Under the pieces are notes generated by a model. It was not told where the DNA came from and searched no databases. It worked only from the letters and a program-made list of their open reading frames with translations. Position numbers and translations under genes: made by a program. Of a stretch of DNA of 64,000 nt, positions 54,870 through 64,000 are shown piece by piece. The stretch is from Ischnura elegans (lineage: Eukaryota; Arthropoda; Insecta; Odonata; Coenagrionidae). The DNA lies in contig NC_060247.1 of the NCBI RefSeq assembly GCF_921293095.1, forward strand, positions 110,875,111-110,939,110, written 5' to 3'. The first letter of the stretch is position 1; each line of letters starts with the position of its first letter.

Positions 54870-57800
54870 TTACATTGCATTTTTACAATTAACCATACCC
54901 AGAGGAATAATGCACTTGCGGTGTGCAGTCACATTAAGTGCCTTAGTAAACACATCGGCAATCATTTTTTCAGATTCCATGTAATTGAGGACAACCTTCT
55001 TATGCTTAACAAGTTCCCTGATGTGATGAAACTTCACTTCTATATGCTGAGTGCGAGCATGCAATCCATTGTCAGAGGCTAATTTTAGTGCACTCTGGTT
55101 ATCATTCCATAAAAGAATTGGCCCCTTCCTACCACATAACTCAGAGAGTAACCCCTTCAAGTAAGTGGCCTTCCTACCTGCAGAGTCAATGGCAATATAC
55201 TCTGCCTCGGTTGAAGACAAGGCAGTTACACTTTGTTTTTTACTCTCCCAGCAGATTGGTCCACCAGCAGACACAAAAACATACCCAGTCACTGATTTTC
55301 TGTTGACGTCATTAGCAAATGACGCATCAACAAAACCACAAATATCCGGATTATTCTCAGTCCTTCGGAATTCTATTCCTGCATCAATTGTTCCTTTTAA
55401 ATACCTTAACACTCTTTTCACACACTGCCAGTGTTCATTTCCATAGCAGTTGTTGAACTGGCTGAGGTAATTGGTAGCATAGGATATATCAGGCCTGGTA
55501 CACACTGATAAATACAGTAAACTTCCAATCACTTGTTGGTAAGGTACACTATCACACGTTATCGATTCACCCTTGGTCAGTCGAGTGCCAGGAACCATAG
55601 GGGTTGACACAGATTTACATTCTGCCATCCCCACCTTACTCAGCAAGTTCAAAATTACCTGTTTTTGGTTCAACTTTACTTTACCATTACCCATTTCTAC
55701 CCTCATTCCCAGGCAATCCACGACTGATCCTAAGTCTTTTACCTTAAAACAAGAGTGGAGCTTTTGTTTCAGTTTCTCAGCTTGAACTTCATCATTAAAG
55801 AATACAAAAAAGTCATCAACATAAACACATATTATAACCATGGATGCACCATCTCTCCAAAAATAAACACAAGGCTCATGTTGAGATTTCTTAAAACCAA
55901 CACTTAATACGACTTCATCCATTCTCTCATACCAGGAATGCGAAGCCTGTTTCAGGCCATAAATGGCCTTCTTTAACTTATACACTTTACTTGCATCTGA
56001 AACAAAACCTTCCGGTTGGTACATGAAAATGTCTTCACTTAGTGAACCATTCAAAAAGGCTGTGGAAACATCCAAGTGATGTACATGCAAACCATGAGCA
56101 ACAGCAATTGAAAAACACAATCGTAAGGTATCATGTCTCACCACAGGAGCAAAAGTGTCAAGATAATCAATACCATAACGCTGAGAGAAACCCTTAGCTA
56201 CCAGGCGAGCCTTATACTTGTCCACTTCTCCCTCCCCATTCCGCTTCAATTTAAAAACCCATTTGCATTGCACTATATTTCCACCCTTAGGTCTGTCTAC
56301 AAGATCCCACACATCGTTTTCCTGAAAAGAACTGATCTCTCTTTCCATAGCTTCTTTCCAATGAATTTTATCAGTACCATTTAATGCCTCGGTAACTGAT
56401 GTAGGTTCTACCTTTTCATCACATGCTAAATATAACTCAAAACCAGGAAATTCCTTCCTTTGCCTTTCCCTCATAGGATACCTCCTTTCACCTTCATCGA
56501 CATTATTTCCAGGATTTATTTGCACCTCATTTGCATCCGCAAAAGACAGATTTTCAATATCATTCTCTGCTCCATGAATGTGATTGACATTGGCATTTGT
56601 TTCACTCTGACAATGAACATCATCACTGACATTACACACTGAAGTAAATGGCAAATCATCATCTAAGTTTACAGGCACAGGCATACTGAAAGAACCCTTC
56701 TTCCCTTTACCAATAGCCTTAATTGCAGTGAAACTATTTTCAATGAATTTAACATCACGAGCAACAAGAATTTCTCTCGGGTTTTCAGGATTAAGCAAAC
56801 GATACCCCTTGGAAGCTGAAGAGTAACCCACAAAGACCATTTTCTTGCTCCTAGGATTTAGTTTATCCCCCCTTATTTCCTCAGGGATTAGAGCATATGC
56901 ATCAGAACCAAACACCCTGAGCTGATCATAGCTGACTTTCTTACCTGACCACAGGACCTCAGGGACATTGTCAGGGACACTCCTGTGGGGGCTTCTGTTT
57001 AATAAGTACACAGCAGTGTTAGCTGCTTCTGCCCACATCTCCTTAGGACTTCCTGCGTGAAAGAGCATGCATCGCACTTTCTCCAGAATGGTGCGATTCA
57101 GTCTCTCTGCTACACCATTTTGCTGTGGAGTATACCTTACAGTTCTCTGATGTGTGATTCCTCTGCTTTTAAAGAAATTCTGTAACTCATCACTCAAGAA
57201 CTCAGTTCCATTATCAGACCTGAAAATTTTCAACCTTTTACCAGTTACATTTTCAGCCATATTTACAAAATCAATCACTCTCTGCTTGGTTTCAGACTTG
57301 CTCTTTAAGAAATAAACAGTCGTTCTGCGAGAGAAATCATCTATCAAAGTAAGAATGTACCTTGACCCACTCCATGACTTTACATTAGAACCAAAATCAC
57401 ACAGATCAGAGTGAACAAGACCTAGTACCTCATCTGCCCTAGTACCTCCTTCCTTAGGAAAAGGATTTCTGTGCTGTTTTCCAAGAACACAAGCATTACA
57501 ATCATCAGCAGGTTCATACTTGAAATCAATGCAATCACTTAATTTATCCCGCAACAATATCATATTTTGCATACCCAAATGACCCATTCTTTGATGCCAC
57601 AATTCATAATCATTAATATTGCACACAAATGCCTGCTTTGATTTAACATCCAAACGGTATAACCCATTACTCGTTCTACTTGCAGTAGCTAGTTCTGTAC
57701 CATTACAGACAAAGTCATCATCATACATTTTACAACCCTTTTTATCATAAACAACAGTGATCCCTTTGTCGGCAACTTGACTTACAGAAATCAAATTTTC

Positions 57801-58871
57801 TTTCAATCCAGGAACATGCACAACATGTTTAAGTTCACAAATGTGATCACTTACATTTAGGTTCACAGATCCAACACCTCTGCTTTTAAGCTTACCGTTA
57901 TTTCCGACAGTAATCTCAATATGACTGTCAACGTCACGACAATAATCATGCATACGGTCTTCATGGGGTGACATATGCACGGATGCTCCGGAATCTACAA
58001 ACCAATCTGAGTCACACGATGCAGCCGACAGGGCACACAGAAGACTTCTCAGCGGTTTCCTATTTTCTCCTTTCTTCTCTCCCTTAACCTCGGCTCTGTT
58101 CTCGTTCGGATCCCTCTTCTTCTGCGACTGCGGGCATTGTGTTTTAAGATGCCCCTTTTCACCACAGTTCCAGCACTTCCACGCCTTCACAACTGATGAA
58201 CTCCCAGCCATGGTCGAAGAGTTGTACTTCTTGCCCTTGGAATACAGGGCAGTGGTTTCGGGAACACTCGCATTTTGACCGGCACTCACGCTCTTCCGGT
58301 AGCTTTCGTCTAGCAAAATCGTCTTCACACGATCCAAATTTAAGACATTCTCCCCACTCGTGATGGCCATGACAAGATTGTCATACGAATTTGGCAGCCC
58401 CTGAAGCAACATTGCTGCAACAAAGTTTTCCGCCATCGGCTCACCGATACCCTCGAGCTTGTGTGCCAACATTATCACCTCGCTGATATAAGTGTCCATG
58501 GTTTCAAACTTTTCGAGCCTCATTTGGCACATAGAACGAAGCAGGGATACATACCGCCACTTGCCTTTATCCTCATATGCCTTGGATAAAGCATTCCAGG
58601 CATCCTTTGCCGTTTTAGCTGGCCTTACATGGGGATATACCACAGGCTGCACCATAAGGCAAATGTCTGCTAAAGCTTTCTCGTCCCTACGTTCTTTACC
58701 TTCGCCATTATCACTTCCCTGGACACAACTCCACAATCCATTACGACGTAAATAGTTCGTCATCGCGAACGACCAGTCATAATAGTTTTCCCGCCCAACG
58801 AGTTTTTCGAAACCATACGCCTGCGAAGTGACCTGAGATTCTTGCATCTTTGCTACCACACGGTTTACCAC
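54870..58871 (-). CDS. Copia gag-pol polyprotein, intact
   Basis: A single frame of 1333 residues. Domains in order: copia-type gag; CCHC knuckle near residue 234 (CWNCGEKGHLKTQC); aspartic protease near 292 (FVDSGASVHM); integrase zinc finger near 427 and core with D near 487 (HSDLCDF), D near 552 (RSDNGTEF) and E near 587 (NGVAERLN); reverse transcriptase with KARLVAKGFSQ and YVDDFFVF near 1018; RNase H with DASFAND and STEAEYIAI near 1220. All catalytic residues I can check are present. The length is close to the usual copia size of about 1400. With matching LTRs and a target duplication, this copy looks recently active. Confidence 0.95.
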   Translation of the reverse strand: MVNRVVAKMQESQVTSQAYGFEKLVGRENYYDWSFAMTNYLRRNGLWSCVQGSDNGEGKERRDEKALADICLMVQPVVYPHVRPAKTAKDAWNALSKAYEDKGKWRYVSLLRSMCQMRLEKFETMDTYISEVIMLAHKLEGIGEPMAENFVAAMLLQGLPNSYDNLVMAITSGENVLNLDRVKTILLDESYRKSVSAGQNASVPETTALYSKGKKYNSSTMAGSSSVVKAWKCWNCGEKGHLKTQCPQSQKKRDPNENRAEVKGEKKGENRKPLRSLLCALSAASCDSDWFVDSGASVHMSPHEDRMHDYCRDVDSHIEITVGNNGKLKSRGVGSVNLNVSDHICELKHVVHVPGLKENLISVSQVADKGITVVYDKKGCKMYDDDFVCNGTELATASRTSNGLYRLDVKSKQAFVCNINDYELWHQRMGHLGMQNMILLRDKLSDCIDFKYEPADDCNACVLGKQHRNPFPKEGGTRADEVLGLVHSDLCDFGSNVKSWSGSRYILTLIDDFSRRTTVYFLKSKSETKQRVIDFVNMAENVTGKRLKIFRSDNGTEFLSDELQNFFKSRGITHQRTVRYTPQQNGVAERLNRTILEKVRCMLFHAGSPKEMWAEAANTAVYLLNRSPHRSVPDNVPEVLWSGKKVSYDQLRVFGSDAYALIPEEIRGDKLNPRSKKMVFVGYSSASKGYRLLNPENPREILVARDVKFIENSFTAIKAIGKGKKGSFSMPVPVNLDDDLPFTSVCNVSDDVHCQSETNANVNHIHGAENDIENLSFADANEVQINPGNNVDEGERRYPMRERQRKEFPGFELYLACDEKVEPTSVTEALNGTDKIHWKEAMEREISSFQENDVWDLVDRPKGGNIVQCKWVFKLKRNGEGEVDKYKARLVAKGFSQRYGIDYLDTFAPVVRHDTLRLCFSIAVAHGLHVHHLDVSTAFLNGSLSEDIFMYQPEGFVSDASKVYKLKKAIYGLKQASHSWYERMDEVVLSVGFKKSQHEPCVYFWRDGASMVIICVYVDDFFVFFNDEVQAEKLKQKLHSCFKVKDLGSVVDCLGMRVEMGNGKVKLNQKQVILNLLSKVGMAECKSVSTPMVPGTRLTKGESITCDSVPYQQVIGSLLYLSVCTRPDISYATNYLSQFNNCYGNEHWQCVKRVLRYLKGTIDAGIEFRRTENNPDICGFVDASFANDVNRKSVTGYVFVSAGGPICWESKKQSVTALSSTEAEYIAIDSAGRKATYLKGLLSELCGRKGPILLWNDNQSALKLASDNGLHARTQHIEVKFHHIRELVKHKKVVLNYMESEKMIADVFTKALNVTAHRKCIIPLGMVNCKNAM

Positions 58872-58928
58872 AAAAATAAAGAAATCTGAATTCAGCAGCG
58901 CAGTGGAAAGTGCGATGGGCCCATAACC

Positions 58929-59130
58929 TGTTGTAAATAGTTACTGGGGGGACGATGGTTTTAGATTCAGGAGGAGTGGTAAATGAACACGACCACACGT
59001 GTTGAATAACATGGCGAAACTGCAATTTATTAAAAGAACCAACTTCCGGTGAAGAACAAAAAACAAATGAATACAGTAATACGATAGTTGGGAGATTACC
59101 AGCCATATTCAAACAAAAACAATCACAACA
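58929..59130 (-). repeat. 5' LTR of the exon-1 copia
   Basis: 202 bases, abutting the primer-binding site at about 58916-58928. Confidence 0.95.
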
Positions 59131-59639
59131 GAGTGACTACGAAGAATGTTCAAGAAAGGCTATGGATGTAAGTTTACCCCCTCCAATTTTCTGTCTGTTT
59201 CTGCAGACTGTGAATATATCATTGAGGGGCACAATTTTTTGGGGTAGAATAGGTAAGCAACATTTCTGTGACTTCTTTTTCCATTTTTTTCTAAGGACAA
59301 AATGAAAGATTATTTATCACAATTCATGTATGCAAAATATTCTCAGAAAATTCTACCTCATTCGTTTTCAAATGCTTGGAAATGAGTGCAAATTGATGCT
59401 GTTAGTAAATGCACAAATATGTACATATTTGCAAATGGAAACGTGGTATACCAGATCACAACTATTTTTGTCAAATGCACATGAGATAAGTTACTGATAT
59501 AGAATATTTAACCCAGGGGGGGAAAAATCAATTATGTATCCTTTATTGAAAAATAAAGGAGGTTCTTCTCTCCTGGGTAAATATCCTATACCTGTCATTT
59601 CTCTGGTGTTTATCTGATTTGATTTGTTTTGGTTTCCCA

Positions 59640-59895
59640 CCCAGTGGGCTTGGGTTAAAATCCCGGCGGTGGCAAAGAATTTTTAGAGACTGCCCGATCC
59701 CTGCTTTAGTGTTGTGTGGAGGACATTTCAAGGACAACACTCCATCCGTCAGATGGGAAGTTGAGCCGTGGTCCGCTTGGTGCCTATTGTTAAGAGCAGG
59801 CTAATTATGACGCCATTTTTCTCTCTACCCTTCCTTACCTACCCTTCCCTCATGGCGCAAATGACCTTAGCTGTCAGTCGCCTCCTCCGAATACC
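59640..59895. repeat. SINE-like repeat, copy B
   Basis: Block B counterpart of 7614-7875, with a better preserved start ttaaaatcccggcggtggcaa. Confidence 0.45.
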
Positions 59896-60230
59896 GTACC
59901 ACACCATTTATCTGATTTGATTGATTGCGTATTTAATGGCTTCATAAAAATTATGAAACCGTTCAAAAATAGTCTGAAATGGAAAGACAGAGAATTGCAT
60001 GGAGTATTCCAAGCAGTGGTGGATCTATGGGGGGGTATGGAGACCCCCCGCCATATATTGGGTCGAAAAACACACATTGGATTAGGTGAAATCGAAGTAT
60101 TTGTGGGTTACGTCTTTATACAAAAGTGTTTAGTTATGTTTTCCTACATATTTACCTTCTTTAACGAATTCAGATACAAATTAGCTCTAAACTTACGGCC
60201 TATTTTACACTCTTTTGGTATGTTACAATA

Positions 60231-60333
60231 CAGTGGCAGATCCAGATCCCCACCCCCGGATATTCAATATTTACACTAGATAGAATCGTAATGTTAGCCC
60301 CCCCCCCTTGTCCCTATCCCGGTTCTGCCACTG
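60231..60333. mobile_element. Short MITE CAGTGGCAGATCC, block B
   Basis: Single copy in B corresponding to the two in A at 8195-8305 and 10524-10634. Confidence 0.7.
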
Positions 60334-60732
60334 ACTGCAAGTACATTTTTTAAACCTTACTACATTCAACCAGTGGCGCAGCGAGGGGGGGTGGAGGTTT
60401 GGGGGATTTAACCCCCCCAGAGATCAGAGAAATTTTCTATTTTAATCCATTTTACTAAATTGGAGTACAATTACTTATAGAATAGTGTAAGGATTAATTA
60501 ACCCTTTCCACTTCCATTAATTTTCTCTGAATATCGTGCTTCCATTCTACACTCTTTATTTTTTCTGTGGTTCTTTTTCAAGTGGTAGGTAAAGAAATGA
60601 CATTTTGTAATTTGAAATCAATGTAGAACCGTGAAAAACAATGTGATTATTAAATATGGAGAATATAGCTATCGCTACTCGAATAAAATCATTTTAATCC
60701 TTCCAATGCATCACGTTAAATGAAATATGAAT

Positions 60733-60788
60733 TATGTATTTATGTATACAATGAATGTTTTAACATTCATTGTATACATAAATACATA
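60733..60788. repeat. Perfect 27-base palindrome with TT loop
   Basis: Arms 60733-60759 and 60762-60788 are exact inverse copies (core ATGTATACAATGAATGTT). Copy A has only the left arm (about 11034-11055). It is followed at once by a deletion of about 660 bases relative to A. Confidence 0.9.
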
Positions 60789-61248
60789 CACTCTGCTAAC
60801 TGCTAGCATCCTGCGTCATATCAGCGCTCAAAGCCTTGCCCCTAGGTCACCTAACTTATGGCAGCGGGAACCAGAATGACGTCACATGGAGTTTTCCCGG
60901 CATTCATACTTAGCTGTCATGTTTTCCCGCACTTGAAAAATTTCACTTTTCATTTAGTCGCAAAAAATAGATATCGTCATTTAAAAATCTAAATGCGTGA
61001 AATACGTACTCCAGGAGTAATAATCTTTCTATTTAGGCAATAAAAAAATAATAGGAAACCACCCTATTGTCAAATTTTCTGACTTGTTGAGTGCCACAGC
61101 CAACACACATGTTTTCAAATACTGTCTCTATTTATTGAGTCAAATACTCTTGTAACAGAGATGTGACTTTTTTATCATGAATTCCATCCCACATATTTAT
61201 CATATTCTAATTACACGTATTTTTATGGTACATTTAAACTTATTTCAG

Positions 61249-61364
61249 GTCCAGTACACTGTGTTCGATAAATGCATGGAAAAAATATTCACGAAGGAAG
61301 GCATGAAGGATACTGAGGAAATATATAATGGCACCGAATGTGTCTATTGCAAGCATTTTTGCAG
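61249..61364 (+). CDS. Exon 2 (copy B)
   Basis: Same length, phase and splice sites as 12188-12303; the donor is GTAAGG. Six amino-acid differences from copy A, including loss of the first cysteine (Cys to Tyr). Open throughout, so this exon could still be used, but the upstream exon is interrupted. Confidence 0.8.
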
Positions 61365-61652
61365 GTAAGGAAATATTACATTCACCCTCATTCATTTTGC
61401 AAGGAGGTCGTGTAGGTAGATGAATAGGGTTACGGTCAACTTTTTTTTGTGAGACTCTCTCAGTATCCTCCTCAGGATTTGGCTTCTTTGTCAAACTTAT
61501 TTAGGATTAGCTTACTCATAACTAAATATGGTTACACATGTAAGGTCAAGACCTGAGACAATTCTGCCACGTGATGTAAAGTTAAACTTCAGCAAAAGTC
61601 ATTTTGGCATTACTCTGGCACGTAGCCAGAGGTAGGAGCTTTTAGGGAAAAA

Positions 61653-62385
61653 TCCAGTGGCGTAACTAGGAATATGCTTTGTGGGGGATGAGGGTGCTTG
61701 GGGAGGGGATCCCAACCCCAGGCAATGGGGGTTTGCGGGAAATTTTTGAAAAATTACATGCCTGGAGATACATTTGACATAATTTTGACACTTAAAATTC
61801 AAATAGTGCGAAAAATCCGCAGAGGAAAAATCATTCGCCTTGACCGGGATTCGAACCCGGATCCCTCGATTTCCGGCCGAGTGCTTTAGCCAGTTAAGCT
61901 ACTAAGGCGTCATTCTCCCCTGTTCAAAGTTCGAGCTTTGCTCTCCGGCTGTGGCACCATGCCCATGACCTGGACTGCTAGTTGCATAATATGGTCAGCA
62001 GTCCATACCACCTTGTCCGGTATAGTCCACAAATTTCCAAAGGGGAGAATGACGCCTCGGTAGCTTAACTGGCTAAAGCATTCGGCCGGAAATTGAGGGA
62101 TCCAGGTTTGAATCCCGGTCAAGGCGAATGATTTTTCCTCTGAGGATTTTTCGCACTATTTGTGCATTGCGGGTGACTCCGTAAAAGTTATCACCGTGGC
62201 TAGTCCCTGTATACTTAAATATTGCTTAAAATTCAACTTTAAGCAGGTGCAGTTATTATAAGTCAAAACTAAATGATAGTTTTAAATGTTATTTTTTATC
62301 TCCATGAGGCTTTGGGGGGATCTATCCCCTCATCTCTCACCCCCTCCCCCCCCCCCCCCCCGTAATTACGCCACTGGCTGAAGCC
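61653..62385. mobile_element. MITE CAGTGGCGTAACTAGG with an internal tRNA-like palindrome
   Basis: Bounded by CCAGTGGCGTAACTAGG and the inverted CGTAATTACGCCACTGG, with G- and C-runs next to the ends. The middle (61801-62161) is an inverted pair of tRNA-like units. Confidence 0.65.
61801..62161. repeat. Inverted repeat of tRNA-derived SINE heads
   Basis: Two 120-base arms (61801-61920, 62042-62161), about 94% inverse by eye, around a 121-base spacer. Each arm carries a 72-base tRNA-like fold: 61837-61908 on minus and 62054-62125 on plus, with acceptor, D, anticodon and T stems, A box TAGCTTAACTGG and B box GGTTCGAATCC (GGTTTGAATCC in the plus copy). The anticodon loop CCGGAAA lacks the usual U33, so these are unlikely to be functional tRNAs. 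Confidence 0.8.
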
Positions 62386-63094
62386 ATCCAAAACTTTTTG
62401 CCTTTATGATAATTGTTGAGGAGACCGCTGGCACAGGGGCACCTATGGTTGTGATTTTTATTCCAACCAATGGTTGTAATTTTTATTCTGCCACCATAAT
62501 ATGTTGAGTGCCTATTTCAGTGCTCTTTTGTCTTTAGTGTTTATTCAATTTTTTCTCATGCTTCCAGTTTATTACTTCCTGAGTCTTCGTTGCAAATAAA
62601 AAAGGTTTGTGAACCATGTGACTTCAGAATCTCTCTTAATATGGTATTTTAAAGAAACATCCCAACACCTACGACCCTCGAGAGCATATCCTTTGCGGGG
62701 CCCACCCTGGGACCCCCAAACTGTCCCGTCTAAGCCGTACTTTCTGGATCTTCAAGGATCTTGATTTGCCTATTTAGCATTTACGATCCCATAACAGCCT
62801 CAAGATTTATGTAAATTCCTCAGATACTTCCTTCATGTCAAATTAGGGTCAATATCCGCACAAAACACCTGGGGAACTCACCTATTAATAAAATCTCATT
62901 TCTCTTTATATATATATATATATAGTATAAGACTCGTAAGTGGATATTAGTTGCATACGGAAGCGAAGAAAGGCCCCCGTCCGACCGGCAGAGCACGTCA
63001 ATTTACGCGCTCCGTATTGCGGCTTGGATGGGACCACGTCAATTGACGTTCTCCGTGCTGAATGTGTTAAATATAAGGATACAGTCTGTGAAGC
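62386..63094. other. Unassigned sequence
   Basis: Contains a (TA)n run at about 62908-62924 and no gene I can support. Confidence 0.4.
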
Positions 63095-63365
63095 CAGTGG
63101 TGCAGCGAGGGGGGGTTTTGGGGGATAAAAAGTTCAATTCATTTCACTAAATTGGATTAATATTACTTAAAAAATAGAGCTAATATTAATGAAATATCCC
63201 TCAGAAGGCCGCTAAACTCACCACTTTGAACCATTTACATGAAAATTTTTCTAGGGGAGGGCCCCCGCACCTTCCGATTACCCTGGCGGGTATTCCACAC
63301 CCTCAGACACCCCAGTATTTTGTACCCAAAAACCCCCCTAGCCTTAATTTCTAGCTGCACCCCTT
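63095..63365. mobile_element. CAGTGGTGCAGCGAGG MITE with 8-base duplication
   Basis: Left end CAGTGGTGCAGCGAGGG, right end inverted AGCTGCACCCCTT. Flanks TGTGAAGC and TGTGAGGC (63087-63094, 63366-63373) differ by one base. The most complete member of this family in the window; supports a hAT-like origin. Confidence 0.75.
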
Positions 63366-63629
63366 TGTGAGGCAAACATAAACCATGTGTTGAGTGTGAA
63401 AAATTGTCCAAATTCAATATCTTCAATCAGCTATGGTCTCTTAACTAAGGGTTTTTAAAGGTCATAAAACTGATCAAGCAATGAAATTCTCATCCCCATT
63501 ACGTTTCATGACATTGGGCTCATTAGGTCTTTGGTTGAAATCTGAAACCACAAAGAGGTAGAATATACTGAAGGTTCTTCTTCCGGAGTCCCTGTAGAAT
63601 ATCTGAAAAAAATTATAGTAAAATCAGAA

Positions 63630-64000
63630 AGTCGTTATTATTATTATTTGAGTTTATGCACTTTCTCAGCTGATTAAAACCAGCTGGAAATATTCACCTA
63701 TCCCAAGGTCAATTTAGGATTAGGCTCGGATGCTAAGGAAGAGAATTCACCCTATCCTACACTGTCCGATCATGCCCGACCCAGGAATCTTCTCATGATC
63801 TGGCAGGTCTGTAGTAAAACAGCTTTTTGCCCGAGGTTAATCAGTTGTTTTTTTATTCCCATGTCTTCGACTTCTTTTTTGAATCTTTTAGACAAGACTC
63901 CCTCCGCAGAGATTATCAGTGGGTGTATACTGACGTCTTTCAACTTCCAAATATTTTTTATTTCACCGGCCAAATTCTGATATTTTTGTGTTTTCTCTCT
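63630..64000 (-). pseudogene. LINE ORF2 C-terminus and 3' tail, running off the window
   Basis: The minus frame open to the window edge reads a YQNLAGEIKNIWKL stretch, then VSIHPLIISAEGVLSKRF and a GQKAVLLQTC segment, ending at a stop near 63770. This matches the C-terminal end common to several invertebrate non-LTR retrotransposons. About 130 bases of 3' UTR are followed by an (AAT)n tail near 63635-63650. The rest of the element lies beyond the window. Confidence 0.7.

Larger units (their letters stand above)
54647..59130 (-). mobile_element. Young, intact Ty1/copia retrotransposon in exon 1 of copy B
   Basis: 4484 bases with two 202-base LTRs that I read as identical, flanked by GAGTG (54642-54646, 59131-59135). 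On the minus strand the 5' LTR is followed immediately by GGTTATGGGCCCA, the copia-type initiator-tRNA primer site, and a purine tract AAGGGAGAG precedes the 3' LTR. The polyprotein frame is complete. A different family from the intron-4 copia. Block A gives the empty site. Confidence 0.98.
54578..59167 (+). pseudogene. Exon 1 (copy B), split by copia
   Basis: 54578-54646 and 59136-59167 add up to 101 bases, exactly the length of exon 1 in copy A, with the same CTGCAG acceptor and GTAAGT donor. A copia of 4484 bases lies between, with GAGTG duplicated. The last codon is GAT (Asp) where A has AAT (Asn). Normal translation of this exon is destroyed unless the whole insert is spliced out. Confidence 0.9.
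49488..61572 (+). repeat. Paralogous block, copy B
   Basis: Second copy of the 133-12514 block. It starts right after a mariner 3' end and stops matching at the point where copy A is interrupted by Gypsy, so B is the empty site for that insertion. It holds exon 1 (split by copia) and exon 2 of the gene. Exons 3-5 of this copy are not in the window and would be expected to the right if the duplication was a simple tandem one. Part of it (52590-53701) is identical by eye to copy A. Confidence 0.93.

Noticed and set aside
61837-62125. Two functional tRNA genes
   Set aside because: The folds are good, but the loop lacks U33, the apparent GGA anticodon would need a long variable arm, and both sit in a repeated SINE-like palindrome.

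Overview
This is a eukaryotic, AT-rich, intron-bearing and very transposon-dense window, most probably from an arthropod and quite likely an insect. The support is two copia-type retrotransposons primed by the copia-style initiator-tRNA site, a mariner relic, tRNA-derived SINEs, a very short intron, and GT/AG-spliced exons of a small cysteine-rich secreted protein. Nothing bacterial is present, and I cannot name the species.

Host gene. One real host gene can be built from the sequence on the + strand. Its five exons (7056-7156, 12188-12303, 17867-18018, 18148-18304, 24733-24859) have compatible phases at all four junctions and encode about 217 residues, probably secreted, with 18 cysteines. 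Exon 5 ends in a stop and is followed by an ATTAAA signal. The upstream start exon is not resolved. A paralogue lies 49 kb downstream: block A (133-12514) recurs as block B (49488-61572). Block B carries exon 1, split by a young copia insertion, and exon 2; its remaining exons would lie beyond the right edge.

Layout. 1-12514: block A, with MITEs, a SINE, a tandem duplication and a TA-flanked TIR element. 12515-16140: a decayed, 5'-truncated Ty3/Gypsy element in intron 2. 16256-17754: a SINE, a pogo-like TIR element and two back-to-back MITEs. 17867-24859: exons 3-5, with a full-length but broken copia (19892-24303) antisense in intron 4. 25043-33170: MITEs, a 4 kb element with terminal GTATAC arrays, a decayed SWIM-type zinc-finger gene fragment and a LINE relic. 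33798-43565: a five-level nest of DNA transposons. 44046-49487: two motif-array elements, a LINE fragment, and a mariner transposase split by a 3.8 kb element. 49488-61572: block B with an intact 1333-residue copia polyprotein (LTRs identical by eye) inside exon 1. 61573-64000: a MITE carrying an inverted pair of tRNA-like SINE units, another MITE, and a LINE 3' end running off the window.

Main points. (i) Several elements start with CCC and carry dense arrays of a short motif that differs from element to element (GTATAC, GCAACG, GGATATCC, GAGCGTTT, GTTACAC/TGTAC); this is the best candidate for something undescribed. (ii) A 1.1 kb tract (4002-5113 = 52590-53701) is identical by eye inside paralogues that otherwise differ by several percent, as expected for recent gene conversion. 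(iii) Insertion histories can be ordered from target-site duplications and from empty sites in the paralogous block.
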